DNA of 64,000 bases from Paenarthrobacter nitroguajacolicus. Lineage in GTDB: Bacteria > Actinomycetota > Actinomycetes > Actinomycetales > Micrococcaceae. The stretch is taken from positions 1-64,000 of the forward strand of contig NZ_VNFK01000001.1 in the NCBI RefSeq assembly GCF_007786235.1, read 5' to 3'. The notes beneath the pieces were generated by a model. It made no database searches. It was not told the origin of the DNA and saw only the letters and a list, made by a program, of their open reading frames with translations. Shown piece after piece: positions 17,712-26,589 of this stretch (its first letter is position 1; each line of letters starts with the position of its first letter). Both the position numbers and the translations under genes were made by a program.

Positions 17712-19040
17712 GTGGCCCAGCTGCCTCCCGGTTCGCCCAAAACACCCTCCGCCAAAACGCCCTCCAGCAAGGTCTTCACCCGCTCCAGTTACCCGGAGTA
17801 CAAGCGAATCCTGTCGATCCTTCGTACGGAAACCGTCGGCGGCGCACTTCTCCTCGCAGCGACGGTGGTGGCCCTCATCTGGGCCAACTCCCCCGCGGCC
17901 GACGGCTACTTCGCCCTCCGCGACGTCAAAATCGGCTATGAACCTTGGCACCTTGAGCTCAGCCTTGGCCATTGGGCCTCAGACGGCTTGCTGGCGGTGT
18001 TCTTCTTCCTCGCTGGGCTTGAGCTCAAACGGGAATTCGTGGCAGGCGAGCTTCGCAAACCAGCCCGGGCCGTTGTCCCCGTGGCCGCGGCCATCGGCGG
18101 CGTGGTGGTGCCGGCACTCATCTTCGTCCTCTTCAACCTAGGGTCACCCGAAACCCTCAAGGGCTGGGCCATCCCCACGGCCACGGACATTGCCTTCGCC
18201 CTGGCCGTGCTTGCCGTCATCAACACCCACCTCCCCGCCGCGCTCCGTACGTTCCTCCTGACCCTTGCCGTGGTGGACGACCTCATCGCCATCGGCATCA
18301 TCGCCTTCTTCTACTCCACGGGGCTCCAGCCGCTCATGCTGCTGGCCGCGCTCGTTCCGCTGGCCCTCTTCACGTTCCTTGTCCAGAAGCGGGTCCGCAG
18401 CTGGTACCTCCTGGTGCCGCTGGCCCTGGCGACGTGGGGCTTTGTCCACGCCTCCGGGATCCACGCCACCGTAGCCGGGGTCCTGCTGGGCTTCGCCGTG
18501 CCGGTCTTCGCCAGCGGTAAGAGGGGTGAACCGGCTGAGGGTCTGGCTGAGCACTTTGAGCACCGCCTGCGCCCGTTCTCGGCAGGGTTTGCCGTTCCCG
18601 TCTTTGCATTCTTCTCCGCGGGAGTTGCCCTGGGCGGATTCGATGGGATGGGCGCTGCTCTGCGGGATCCGGTGGCGCTGGGCATTGTGGCGGCGTTGGT
18701 GGTGGGCAAAGCCGTGGGCGTCTTCGGCACCACGTTCCTGGTCACCAAAACCACGCGCGCCAGCTTGGATTCCGGTATTGCCTGGATCGACCTCTTCGGG
18801 CTGGCCCTCCTGGCCGGCATCGGCTTCACCGTCTCGCTGCTGATCGGCGAGCTGAGTTTCGGCGCCGGCTCCGGGCATAACGATCACGCCAAAGTGGCCA
18901 TCCTGGCAGGTTCCCTGATCTCGGCGCTGCTGGCCGCCGTCGTACTCAAGGCCCGTAACCGGCGGTACCGCCAGGTGCAGGCAGACGAAGAACGGGACGA
19001 CGACGGCGACGGCGTGCCTGACGTCTTTGCCCGCAGCTGA
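17712..19040 (+). CDS. nhaA: Na+/H+ antiporter NhaA
   Basis: A 442-residue inner-membrane antiporter that exchanges sodium for protons in pH and salt homeostasis. The functional acidic residues are visible in [13 protein letters not shown] and [13 protein letters not shown], which correspond to the Asp133 and Asp163/164 regions of the E. coli protein. About twelve hydrophobic segments are present, and the tail ends with a highly acidic stretch ([13 protein letters not shown]). The start is GTG at 17712, preceded by TTAGGAG. It converges with sufU, with 21 bp between the stops. Confidence 0.95.
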   Translation: MAQLPPGSPKTPSAKTPSSKVFTRSSYPEYKRILSILRTETVGGALLLAATVVALIWANSPAADGYFALRDVKIGYEPWHLELSLGHWASDGLLAVFFFLAGLELKREFVAGELRKPARAVVPVAAAIGGVVVPALIFVLFNLGSPETLKGWAIPTATDIAFALAVLAVINTHLPAALRTFLLTLAVVDDLIAIGIIAFFYSTGLQPLMLLAALVPLALFTFLVQKRVRSWYLLVPLALATWGFVHASGIHATVAGVLLGFAVPVFASGKRGEPAEGLAEHFEHRLRPFSAGFAVPVFAFFSAGVALGGFDGMGAALRDPVALGIVAALVVGKAVGVFGTTFLVTKTTRASLDSGIAWIDLFGLALLAGIGFTVSLLIGELSFGAGSGHNDHAKVAILAGSLISALLAAVVLKARNRRYRQVQADEERDDDGDGVPDVFARS

Positions 19041-19061
19041 TCCTGGGGTGCTTCGAAGCGC

Positions 19062-19514
19062 CTAGGCGGTTGCCTGGTTGAGAGCGTCTTCGGCGGCCAC
19101 CCATGAAATCATGGCGCACTTGACGCGGGCCGCATAACGGGCCACTCCCTCGAACGCTGCGGCGTCACCGAGGATTTCCGGGTCGGCCTGGACCTTTCCC
19201 CGTGATCGGAGAACCTCGCGGAAGTTGTCGATCACGGAGTGCAGTTCTTCCACGGACATTCCCTCACCCAGCTCGCTGAGCACTGAGGCCGAGGCCATCG
19301 AGATGGAGCAGCCGGCACCGTCCCAGCTGATCTGCTGGACAGTTCCGTCCGACACAGCCAGCCGCAGAGTGACTTCGTCCCCACAAACCGGGTTCAGCTG
19401 GTGTGATTGGCCGGTGGCCGCCCCTGCGGGAGCAGCAGTTTCAGCGAGCCCGCTGCCGTGCCGCTGCTTGGAGTGGTCCAGGATGATCTGCTGGTACAGC
19501 TGGTCAAGACTCAT
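19062..19514 (-). CDS. sufU: Iron-sulfur cluster assembly scaffold SufU
   Basis: A 150-residue IscU-type protein of the SufU class that accepts sulfur from SufS. The three cluster or zinc-binding cysteines are visible in NPVCGDEV, DGAGCSISMAS and ARVKCAMISW. The length and the insertion between the second and third cysteines fit SufU rather than IscU. It lies 66 bp downstream of sufS on the same strand. The ribosome binding site before the ATG is weak. The 66-bp gap contains a small GGCCGG/CCGGCC stem at 19550-19565. Confidence 0.93.
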   Translation of the reverse strand: MSLDQLYQQIILDHSKQRHGSGLAETAAPAGAATGQSHQLNPVCGDEVTLRLAVSDGTVQQISWDGAGCSISMASASVLSELGEGMSVEELHSVIDNFREVLRSRGKVQADPEILGDAAAFEGVARYAARVKCAMISWVAAEDALNQATA

Positions 19515-19580
19515 GATGCTTGGTGCCCGTTCTGAGAAAATTCGTCGGTGGCCGGCTGTCCGGCCAAAAGGTGCCTGATA

Positions 19581-20906
19581 TCAGGCCTGGAAGTAGGCCC
19601 GCACGCCGGAGACGGCGTCAAGGAAAGCATCGACGTCGTCCGTCGTGTTGTAGAGATACGTGCTGGCCCGGGTGGTTGCCGTAAGCCCCAGGCGGCGGTG
19701 AAGCGGTTGGGCACAGTGGTGCCCAACGCGAACGGCGATGCCACGGTCGTCGAGGAACTGCCCGACGTCGTGGGCGTGGACACCGGCAACGTCGAACGCC
19801 GCCAGGCCGATCCGTTCGGACCCGGCTGCGGGACCGACAACGCGGATGCCGTCGATGCTCTCCAGACCCTTCACCAGTCGCTGTCCCAGCGTGGCTTCCC
19901 AGGCGTGGATGCGGTCGATGCCGGTCTCCGCCAGGTAGTTCACAGCCGTTGCCAAGGCCACGGCCTGCGAAATGCGCTGCGTTCCGGCTTCAAAGCGCTG
20001 TGGCGCGGGCAGGTACTCAGCCCTCTCCATGGTGACGGTAGTGATCATGGAACCGCCCGTCAGGAACGGAGGCAAGACATCCAGGAGCTCCTGCTTGCCG
20101 TACAGCACGCCGACCCCCGTTGGCGCCAGCATCTTGTGCCCTGAGAACACAGCGAAGTCGACATCCAGTTCCTTGACGTTGACGGCCATATGCGGAACCG
20201 ACTGGCAGGCGTCCAGAACCACCAGGGCGCCCACACGGCGGGCAAGGGCCACAAGTTCAGCCACGGGGTTGATGGTGCCCAGAACGTTCGATGCGTGCGT
20301 GAAAGCCAGGAGTTTGGTCCGCTCCCCCACGATGTCCGCTGCGGCGTCGAGCCGCAGGGAGCCGTCGTCCGTGATGGGGATGTACTTGAGTGTGGCACCT
20401 GTCCGGAAGGCGAGTTCCTGCCAAGGGATCAGGTTGGCATGGTGTTCCATCTCCGTGACCACGATCTCGTCGCCGGGACCAATAGCCAGCGCGTTCAGCG
20501 CGGAACTTCCCCTTCCTTGCGCGGCCCACAGTGCCGCGTTGGAGAGTGCGTAACTGATCAGGTTGAGGCCCTCGGTGGCGTTGGAGGTCCAGACGGTTTC
20601 CTCGTACTGCGCACCCACGAAGTCAGCTACGGTTTGGCGCGCGTCCTCGAAGACTTCCGTGGCTTCCACGGCCAGGTGGTGGGCACCGCGATGCACGGCG
20701 GCGTTGCGTTGCTCGTAGAACTCCTGCTCGGCTTCGATAACACTGAGCGGGTTCTGCGACGTGGCGCCGGAGTCGAGGTAGATCAAGGGTTTGCCATTGA
20801 CCAGCTGGTCCAGCACCGGGAAATCGTTCCGGATCCGCAACACCTCCGCGTTGTCCATGGCATACACGGACTGTTGCAGTGAGGCGGGAGTTGATACGGC
20901 AGTCAA
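19581..20906 (-). CDS. sufS: Cysteine desulfurase SufS
   Basis: A 441-residue PLP enzyme (class V aminotransferase fold) that takes sulfur from cysteine for Fe-S cluster assembly. The PLP lysine is in FSGHKMLAPTG, and the persulfide-carrying cysteine is in RVGHHCAQPLH. The N-terminal LIYLDSGATSQNP motif is typical. The start is TTG at 20906, supported by AAGGAG at proper spacing; an internal ATG 16 codons later is less likely. With sufU it makes a two-gene Suf unit; the SufBCD genes are not in the window. Confidence 0.94.
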   Translation of the reverse strand: MTAVSTPASLQQSVYAMDNAEVLRIRNDFPVLDQLVNGKPLIYLDSGATSQNPLSVIEAEQEFYEQRNAAVHRGAHHLAVEATEVFEDARQTVADFVGAQYEETVWTSNATEGLNLISYALSNAALWAAQGRGSSALNALAIGPGDEIVVTEMEHHANLIPWQELAFRTGATLKYIPITDDGSLRLDAAADIVGERTKLLAFTHASNVLGTINPVAELVALARRVGALVVLDACQSVPHMAVNVKELDVDFAVFSGHKMLAPTGVGVLYGKQELLDVLPPFLTGGSMITTVTMERAEYLPAPQRFEAGTQRISQAVALATAVNYLAETGIDRIHAWEATLGQRLVKGLESIDGIRVVGPAAGSERIGLAAFDVAGVHAHDVGQFLDDRGIAVRVGHHCAQPLHRRLGLTATTRASTYLYNTTDDVDAFLDAVSGVRAYFQA

Positions 20907-20985
20907 GGGGCGCTCCTTGGAAATCCTTCAGGGACTCCTAATTATCCCACGGAGGGCCCCAACGGGCGGTGTGCCGTACAGCACG

Positions 20986-23415
20986 TCAACTGCCAGCCTT
21001 CCCCGGCACCCATCCCAGCGGCGGAACCACCTCGCTGTCTAAAGCATTGCGCAGCCGCTCAACAAGCAACGCTGCCCGACGACTCGCTGCACTGCGGGTC
21101 CTTACCTCATACCCAGTGGCCGCCCTTGAAAAACACAGGGCCGCATGGGCGAACTGCCGGTCTGCTGACAAGCTCCGTCCTGCCGCCTCCAGCGACTTCG
21201 GCTCGTTGTCGCGCACGGCTGACGCAAAGGCCGCCAACGATGCGCCACGTGCACCGTGGATGCCTGTCGCCAGGCCCGCAAGACGGCGCAGGATCACAAG
21301 ATCGTCGACGGCGGCGCTGCTTTGGTTGAGCGTCAGGAGGGACAATGCCTCAGCCTCCATCAGCGTGCCGCCCTGTGCATGGAAGCGATCTGCCAGCTCG
21401 ATCAGGTGGTACGGCTTACCGGACGCTTGGTCCTGGGCCGCTGCGATGTACAGGGCGCTGAGCTGGGGCAGCAGTTCCGCCGGATCCGGAGCCGGGTATA
21501 CGAGGGCCGTAGCCGCCAGGCTCTGCTGGACCCTCTCCATGGCTTGCACTGCGTTGCCGCACAGCGCTTCTGAGTAGGCCAGCATGGCCGCAGCCAGCGA
21601 GAATACCGGCGGCAGGCCGGCGTCGGACAGTTCTGCCAGTGCGGGTTCCAGCGTTCCGCGTGCTGCCCGCGGAAGTCCTTGGCTCAGCTGGGCGTATCCA
21701 CGGGCGACATCCAAACACACAGCCATGTGCAGGGGCAGGGCGTACGCCGCAGGACACTCCAACAGCGAATCAACCTGGGTCCATTGCAGGTTGTTCCGCA
21801 GGCACACGACGTGTCGCAACAGCGCCCCGGGCCGGAACATCTCCAGGGCGGGGTCTGCACCGATCGCCGACATCGCCGCCGAGGACCTCTGCAACGCCTC
21901 GGGAGCGGCACCGGAGACCAACAGATGTTCGGCCTCCATGACATCCAGGACCAGCATGGACGACGGGTCGGCAGGATTCCCGCCGGCGGTGGCGCCAAGT
22001 GGAGCCGCGCCCAGGAGCCCCAACGCCAGGAGGCGGTGCGCGGCGTCGGCTTGCACATCCGGGGACTTGCCGGCGGTTGCCAATTCCCTCAGTTCCGGAG
22101 CAGCTTCTCGGAGTTGGCCTTCGGCCACCAACGCCCTGGCCTTAAGCAACCTGGCCTCGTCCCGGCGGCCCGGCTCCGTCACCGCTGCGGCAGCCCTCAT
22201 GGCCAGGTCGGCGGTTGATGGCCTGTCGGCAGCGGGCGCCACGGCCAGGAGAAGCTCATCGGAGAGGGTCAGGCCGGAGTCGAGTGTCCACGTCACCCAT
22301 CGCAGCATCGCGGGCGCTGTTTCGCGGGTGAGCACCGGCCCTTCGACTCCCAGTCGCAGGGCACGACTGGTGGCTTGCGGTACGGAGAGACGGGTGGCTT
22401 CCCCCCGCAGCCAGGAACTCGTGCGGACCAGCGGTGTCCGGCCGGCCAGCAACCTGATGTGGTGGTTGGCCAGAAGCTGCTCAACGGCCCGCTGGCCAAA
22501 GTGGCGCTCCACCACCTCAAGGGACACAGGCTCTGCGAGCGCGATGAGTTCTAGTGCCTGGCGTTCTTCCGGTGGTCTGGAGGCGTTGTCGGCCCTGACC
22601 TGCGAAACCACGCCGGGCCAATCACAGTGTGCCCTGACATCGATGGTCCAGAAGCCGTCCCGCTGTACCAGGAGCCGGGCGCCGCGGGCGTCGTCGAGGG
22701 CGAGGCACAGCAACCCCACGTTGAAGCCGCTCATGGCTGCGAAGAGGCTGCTGGTGCGCCGTTGGACCTTCCCTCCAAGCAGGGCCTCACACAAGGCGTG
22801 TGCCTCGCTGAACGTGAACGGTGGAAGCAGGTACTGCTCCAGGAAACCATCCTCCCAGAGCTGGTAGAGGTCCTGAGGGAGGGGTTGGTGGCTGTCGGCG
22901 GTGGCCACCAGCGTTGCCCCGAAGCCGGGAATGAGCTGGAGCAGGATTGCCAACGATTCCGGATCCAGGTTGTGGATGTCGTCCACCAACAGGACCAGCG
23001 GGGGCCGCGCCTGTTGCGCGGTGCGCTTGTTCCGGCGTCGTCCCGGAACTGGTACGTAACGGTATCCGGCTTCGCCCAAGGTACTGGTCAGGGCGCGGAG
23101 GACGTGAAGTCCCGGCGGCATTGTCCCATCGCCGTCGGGATCGGAAACCGCGCCCAAGGCACCGTAACGGATTTCCTTGAGTTCCGGCGTCCCGGCGAAC
23201 GAGCGGACATCCATGGTGTCGGGAAGACCGGCTTTGACGGACAGCAACAGGTGGCTCTTTCCGGATCCTCTGTCTCCTGCCACTACGATGCCGCTGGTGG
23301 TGGGTGACGGTACTGCGGAAAGGATAATCTCCAGCAACTGCGTCCGGTCCGGGAACGGTGATGGCCTCAGCCCGACTGTGACGGTGTCTTCGTCCAGCCA
23401 GGGATCCGGCAACAT
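20986..23415 (-). CDS. LAL/STAND-type AAA ATPase lacking the LuxR DNA-binding domain
   Basis: An 809-residue protein related to the two downstream-numbered LuxR-type regulators. An N-terminal ATPase domain has Walker A in GDRGSGKSHLL and Walker B in PLVLLVDDIHNLD. A long alpha-helical repeat region follows, as in LAL regulators. The protein ends (RNALDSEVVPPLGWVPGKAGS, last residues) where its paralogues continue into a LuxR helix-turn-helix. Only 79 bp separate its stop from the sufS start, so no lost HTH remnant is hidden there. I take the ATG at 23415 (GGAG, 5 bp spacing); a GTG at 23421 overlaps the ribosome binding site. It may act as a partner or modulator of the two complete paralogues. 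Confidence 0.8.
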   Translation of the reverse strand: MLPDPWLDEDTVTVGLRPSPFPDRTQLLEIILSAVPSPTTSGIVVAGDRGSGKSHLLLSVKAGLPDTMDVRSFAGTPELKEIRYGALGAVSDPDGDGTMPPGLHVLRALTSTLGEAGYRYVPVPGRRRNKRTAQQARPPLVLLVDDIHNLDPESLAILLQLIPGFGATLVATADSHQPLPQDLYQLWEDGFLEQYLLPPFTFSEAHALCEALLGGKVQRRTSSLFAAMSGFNVGLLCLALDDARGARLLVQRDGFWTIDVRAHCDWPGVVSQVRADNASRPPEERQALELIALAEPVSLEVVERHFGQRAVEQLLANHHIRLLAGRTPLVRTSSWLRGEATRLSVPQATSRALRLGVEGPVLTRETAPAMLRWVTWTLDSGLTLSDELLLAVAPAADRPSTADLAMRAAAAVTEPGRRDEARLLKARALVAEGQLREAAPELRELATAGKSPDVQADAAHRLLALGLLGAAPLGATAGGNPADPSSMLVLDVMEAEHLLVSGAAPEALQRSSAAMSAIGADPALEMFRPGALLRHVVCLRNNLQWTQVDSLLECPAAYALPLHMAVCLDVARGYAQLSQGLPRAARGTLEPALAELSDAGLPPVFSLAAAMLAYSEALCGNAVQAMERVQQSLAATALVYPAPDPAELLPQLSALYIAAAQDQASGKPYHLIELADRFHAQGGTLMEAEALSLLTLNQSSAAVDDLVILRRLAGLATGIHGARGASLAAFASAVRDNEPKSLEAAGRSLSADRQFAHAALCFSRAATGYEVRTRSAASRRAALLVERLRNALDSEVVPPLGWVPGKAGS

Positions 23416-23477
23416 GCACACTCCAATAGCAGCAGTCCCTTGGTCCGGGAAGTTTGGATTTCCGCGATTCGCGGGGT

Positions 23478-23556
23478 CCCTGGCCTAGAAGCCGGCGGCG
23501 GCTGGGGGGAGAGTCTCGGTCTCAGAAGACTCTGTCGCCGCCGGCTTCGTCCAGGG
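23478..23556 (-). repeat. Nested three-tier inverted repeat in the leader of the HTH-less LAL gene
   Basis: The outer arms are CCCTGG (23478-23483) and CCAGGG (23551-23556). The middle arms are a perfect 13 bp, GAAGCCGGCGGCG (23488-23500) with its complement (23536-23548). The inner arms are AGAGTCT (23510-23516) and AGACTCT (23527-23533) with a 10-base loop. It lies 63-141 bp upstream of the ATG. It could be a terminator for the upstream LAL gene, or a leader structure. Confidence 0.65.
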
Positions 23557-23697
23557 CCGAACCACCTTGCGGTGGCCGGTGCATCGGCTCAAAGAGACCA
23601 CCGATGCGGATGATGCGACTTTCGGAATCCCGGGGATGCTTGGGGCTGAACCGTTCTTCCAAGATCAATACTGCCGGGGTGGCGAACGGCGTACATC

Positions 23698-23778
23698 AGT
23701 AGTTGGTACTCGAATAGTTGGTGGCTTTTGGGGCCCCGATACTTTGTTGTACTCAGTCCCCGGACGGGGCACTACTTG
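23698..23778. promoter_or_regulatory. Candidate operator shared with the polysaccharide operon
   Basis: Block 1 (23698-23721) matches 10533-10556 at 21 of 24 positions and includes AGTA-5 bp-TACT. Block 2 (TGTACTCAGT, 23748-23757) has one mismatch, and block 3 (GCACTACTTG, 23769-23778) is exact. The distance from the start of block 1 to the start of block 3 is 71 bp in both places. It lies 283-363 bp upstream of the HTH-less LAL start. Confidence 0.5.
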
Positions 23779-23887
23779 GTTTGGTGGCGTAACACCCGCG
23801 CATTACTCCAGTGAATGGTTAAATCCCGCAGGATTCCGGGAACAAGTGGCCCAAGGAGGTGTTGCAGGTACTCAAAAGCCGGCACCG

Positions 23888-26548
23888 TCAATGACGGACA
23901 GCGGCTCCGAGATCTTCACGCCGGCGGATACCCAGCTTTGCGTAGCTGCGGTACAAGTGGCCTTCCACGGTGCGCACCGAGACCATGAGCTTCTCGGCGA
24001 TTTGCCGGTCGGTCAGTCCTGACACCGCCAACGCCACGATGTCCTGTTCGCGTCGGGTTAGCGCCACGGATCGATCGGCGTCCGCCTGTGGGTCATGGAC
24101 CAAGGCGTCGCCCAGGCTTGCCTCACTGACATCCCGGAGAACCGCAGCCTGCCGGGCCTCCGGGCGCTTGCCTTCGGCGTCGAACGTGACGGCAGCCTTG
24201 TCGAAGGCGACCGCTGCGGGACCAGGCATTCCGGCAGCAGCCAACAGGTTGCCCGCGTTCACGAAGCCTTGGCCCGCGCCGCCCAACTGTGCCGCAGCCA
24301 GCGACTGCCAGCCCGCTGCCCAGGCTCCGGCCATGGACGATGCCGTTTCCTTGATGGACTCCATGGACTCCAGGTCTCCAAGCTCCGCCCGAAGGACCAA
24401 GTTCTGGAGCAACACACCCGGCAAGGCATGCACGGGGACGGATTCCGGGAGGTCCCGAAGCTTCGGCAAACCTGCCCCTTTATCCAGGAGCTCCTTGCCC
24501 GCCAGCGTATAGAGCTCCGCGAGGGCGTCGATGTAGGCTCCCCCGGCTGCATCCACGTCCTGCTCGCCGGCAAGACGCTGAGCCAGGTCCAGGGCGCCGG
24601 ACTTGGCCGCGGCGTAGAACGCCAGGGAGTTGCCCAAGCGTCGAAGCCGTTGCGGGTCCTTGACGCTGAGCGCCTCGACGGCAGGCGTCAGCAAGGCAGT
24701 GGCCTGCTCCAGGCGCCCCTGCCGCAACAGCGACAAGCCTCGCAGCGTCTCGATGTCACCGCCAAAGACGATAAGTCCCATGGCCGAGCTGGCAGCATAC
24801 CGGTCCAGTGCGTCACCGGCGGCTACCCAGTCGCCCGACTCCAAGGCGGCCAGCGCGTAACGGACCAGCACGAAATCCGGAAAATACAGGAGGTCGTTGC
24901 CGGTCTCATCCAGCAGGGCCAAGGCTTCCCGGCCTGCTTCGAGCGCTTGCACGGCCTGGCCCTCGACTGTCTGGAGCTCGCACTGCATGGCCAGCAGGAA
25001 GACGCGGCTCATGACGTTGTCCGAGTCATCAGTACCGGAGCCCTCCGCAAACCGTTCCAGGCCCTTGCGGAGATCGTCATAATGGCCCTCGTGGGCCAGG
25101 GCGTGCAGCCCGATGGCCCGGGCGTGTCTGCTGACAAGACGGACAAAGGGGTCAGTCGTGGGTCGGCTGCCAATCAAGGCAGACGCTGCCGCCTGGGCAT
25201 CGGCTGCTATGTCCGCCGACGAGTCCCCTAAAGCCGACCGCGCAGCCGCCCATAACAAGCCCGCTCCTACTGGGCCGGACGGGTCGGCGTCCAGGAACAC
25301 GGAGTCTTCCTCGAGCAGCCGCACTGCACTGCGGAAGTCGCCGTCGTTGTACTTGACCATGGCCATGACGGCGCGGGCGCGGGGCCGCAGTGCGTCCGAG
25401 CGGACCTTGCCGGCGGCGGCCATCGCCAAGGGATTCTGGAGCAGCTTGGCGGCCAGGAACGCTGCCTGCAGCAGTTGTTCATCGTCGACGTCGGCACCGC
25501 AGTCCAGTGCCCAGCTCACCCTTCGGAGGAGTCCCTCAGCTGTTGGCGGCTCTGCAAGCAAATGCGCCACCATGCGTTGGCGGATCTGCAGGCTCCGGGC
25601 AGGCGAAACAATTTGGCGTAGAGCTTCGCTGTACATGGGGTGCCACATTTTGAGGGGACTGCCCGGTCCGTTGGTAGAGAGCACCAGCCGGCTGTCCATC
25701 AATGCCCGTACCGTGTCCCTGCCTACCTGCGTGTCCAGCACGGCTGCAGGAACGGGCTCGGATAAGGCAATGACGTACAACGCCTCCCGCTCAGCCTCAC
25801 TGGTCCGGAGGACCCTGTTCCGCACTACTTCCGCCAAACCTTCGCCGCTGCCGGACAAGGCTCGGGTCAAGAACCACACTCCGTTACGACGGACCAGGTT
25901 CCCGTCCGCCCTCGAGTCGTCCAGAAGGCAACGAAGCAGCAAGGGATTTCCCTCGGACACAGAATGCAGGACGTCGGCGACGCTGGCCATTACCGTCCCG
26001 CCAAGGGTCTTCTCCGCGAGCTCGGTGACAGTTTCCTTGTCCAGCGGGTGGAGCTCCAACCGCTCCGCCAGTCCGTCGTACCACAGCTGAAGCAAGGCCG
26101 GGGGCAGGCCGGGCCTCGGCCTGCTGGTGGCCACCAGCCGCGCCCAGCCAGCCGTCACCAGCTCCGCCAGGATCTGGGTGCTGCCTTCATCGAGATCGTG
26201 GGCGTCGTCCACGATCAACAGCAGGCGCGCACCTTCCCCGCCCCGCCGCTTCTCGAATTGGGACCAGAACTCCCGGAGGATGGCAACAGGCGACGTCGCT
26301 TGCTCCACAGGGAGGTCCAACAAATAGGGCGCCAACACCCCATAGGGCACAGTGGACAAAGCGGGGCTGCCATGGACCCGCATCACCACCATCTCTCCTG
26401 CCAGGCGGGCAGCAATTTCGGCCGCCAATGCAGTTTTGCCGATGCCGGGGTCCGCCAACAGGAGAACGGCCCCCGCGCCTTCCTGTCGCAGTATCTCCGT
26501 GGCCAGGTCCAGTTCGGCATCCCGGCCTACAAGGTGCTCAGCCCGCAT
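23888..26548 (-). CDS. LuxR-family LAL regulator (ATPase plus C-terminal HTH)
   Basis: An 886-residue protein with the LAL architecture. The N-terminal STAND ATPase has Walker A in LADPGIGKTALAAEIA and Walker B in RLLLIVDDAHDLDEG. A long TPR-like helical middle follows, and the C-terminal LuxR helix-turn-helix starts at LTRREQDIVALAVSGL and includes RQIAEKLMVSVRTVEGHLYR. LAL proteins are usually activators that respond to an inducer or ATP. The ATG at 26548 is taken; a TTG two codons upstream is also possible and neither has a strong ribosome binding site, so translation may be coupled to the gene 41 bp upstream. Confidence 0.88.
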   Translation of the reverse strand: MRAEHLVGRDAELDLATEILRQEGAGAVLLLADPGIGKTALAAEIAARLAGEMVVMRVHGSPALSTVPYGVLAPYLLDLPVEQATSPVAILREFWSQFEKRRGGEGARLLLIVDDAHDLDEGSTQILAELVTAGWARLVATSRPRPGLPPALLQLWYDGLAERLELHPLDKETVTELAEKTLGGTVMASVADVLHSVSEGNPLLLRCLLDDSRADGNLVRRNGVWFLTRALSGSGEGLAEVVRNRVLRTSEAEREALYVIALSEPVPAAVLDTQVGRDTVRALMDSRLVLSTNGPGSPLKMWHPMYSEALRQIVSPARSLQIRQRMVAHLLAEPPTAEGLLRRVSWALDCGADVDDEQLLQAAFLAAKLLQNPLAMAAAGKVRSDALRPRARAVMAMVKYNDGDFRSAVRLLEEDSVFLDADPSGPVGAGLLWAAARSALGDSSADIAADAQAAASALIGSRPTTDPFVRLVSRHARAIGLHALAHEGHYDDLRKGLERFAEGSGTDDSDNVMSRVFLLAMQCELQTVEGQAVQALEAGREALALLDETGNDLLYFPDFVLVRYALAALESGDWVAAGDALDRYAASSAMGLIVFGGDIETLRGLSLLRQGRLEQATALLTPAVEALSVKDPQRLRRLGNSLAFYAAAKSGALDLAQRLAGEQDVDAAGGAYIDALAELYTLAGKELLDKGAGLPKLRDLPESVPVHALPGVLLQNLVLRAELGDLESMESIKETASSMAGAWAAGWQSLAAAQLGGAGQGFVNAGNLLAAAGMPGPAAVAFDKAAVTFDAEGKRPEARQAAVLRDVSEASLGDALVHDPQADADRSVALTRREQDIVALAVSGLTDRQIAEKLMVSVRTVEGHLYRSYAKLGIRRREDLGAAVRH

Positions 26549-26589
26549 GGGCAACCCGCGCCGGCTTTACGGATGTAGCGGGTACAGCC

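Larger units (their letters stand above)
23416..23887. other. 472-bp intergenic region with structured leader and operator-like blocks
   Basis: No convincing gene lies here; plus-strand frames across it lack ribosome binding sites and homology. It holds a nested inverted repeat at 23478-23556 and the three sequence blocks shared with the polysaccharide operon at 23698-23778. Its length and structure suggest that the HTH-less LAL gene has its own promoter and a long 5' leader rather than being read only from the upstream LAL gene. Confidence 0.5.

Noticed and set aside
19550-19565. Terminator between sufS and sufU
   Set aside because: The stem is only 6 bp with no T tract on the minus strand, and the two genes are expected to be cotranscribed.
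23567-24022. Plus-strand gene in the LAL intergenic region
   Set aside because: It has no ribosome binding site, no recognisable product, and its second half lies opposite the LAL HTH coding region.
24095-25231. Long plus-strand frame of 378 codons
   Set aside because: It lies wholly opposite the LAL regulator gene at 23888-26548 and is a codon-bias shadow in high-GC DNA.
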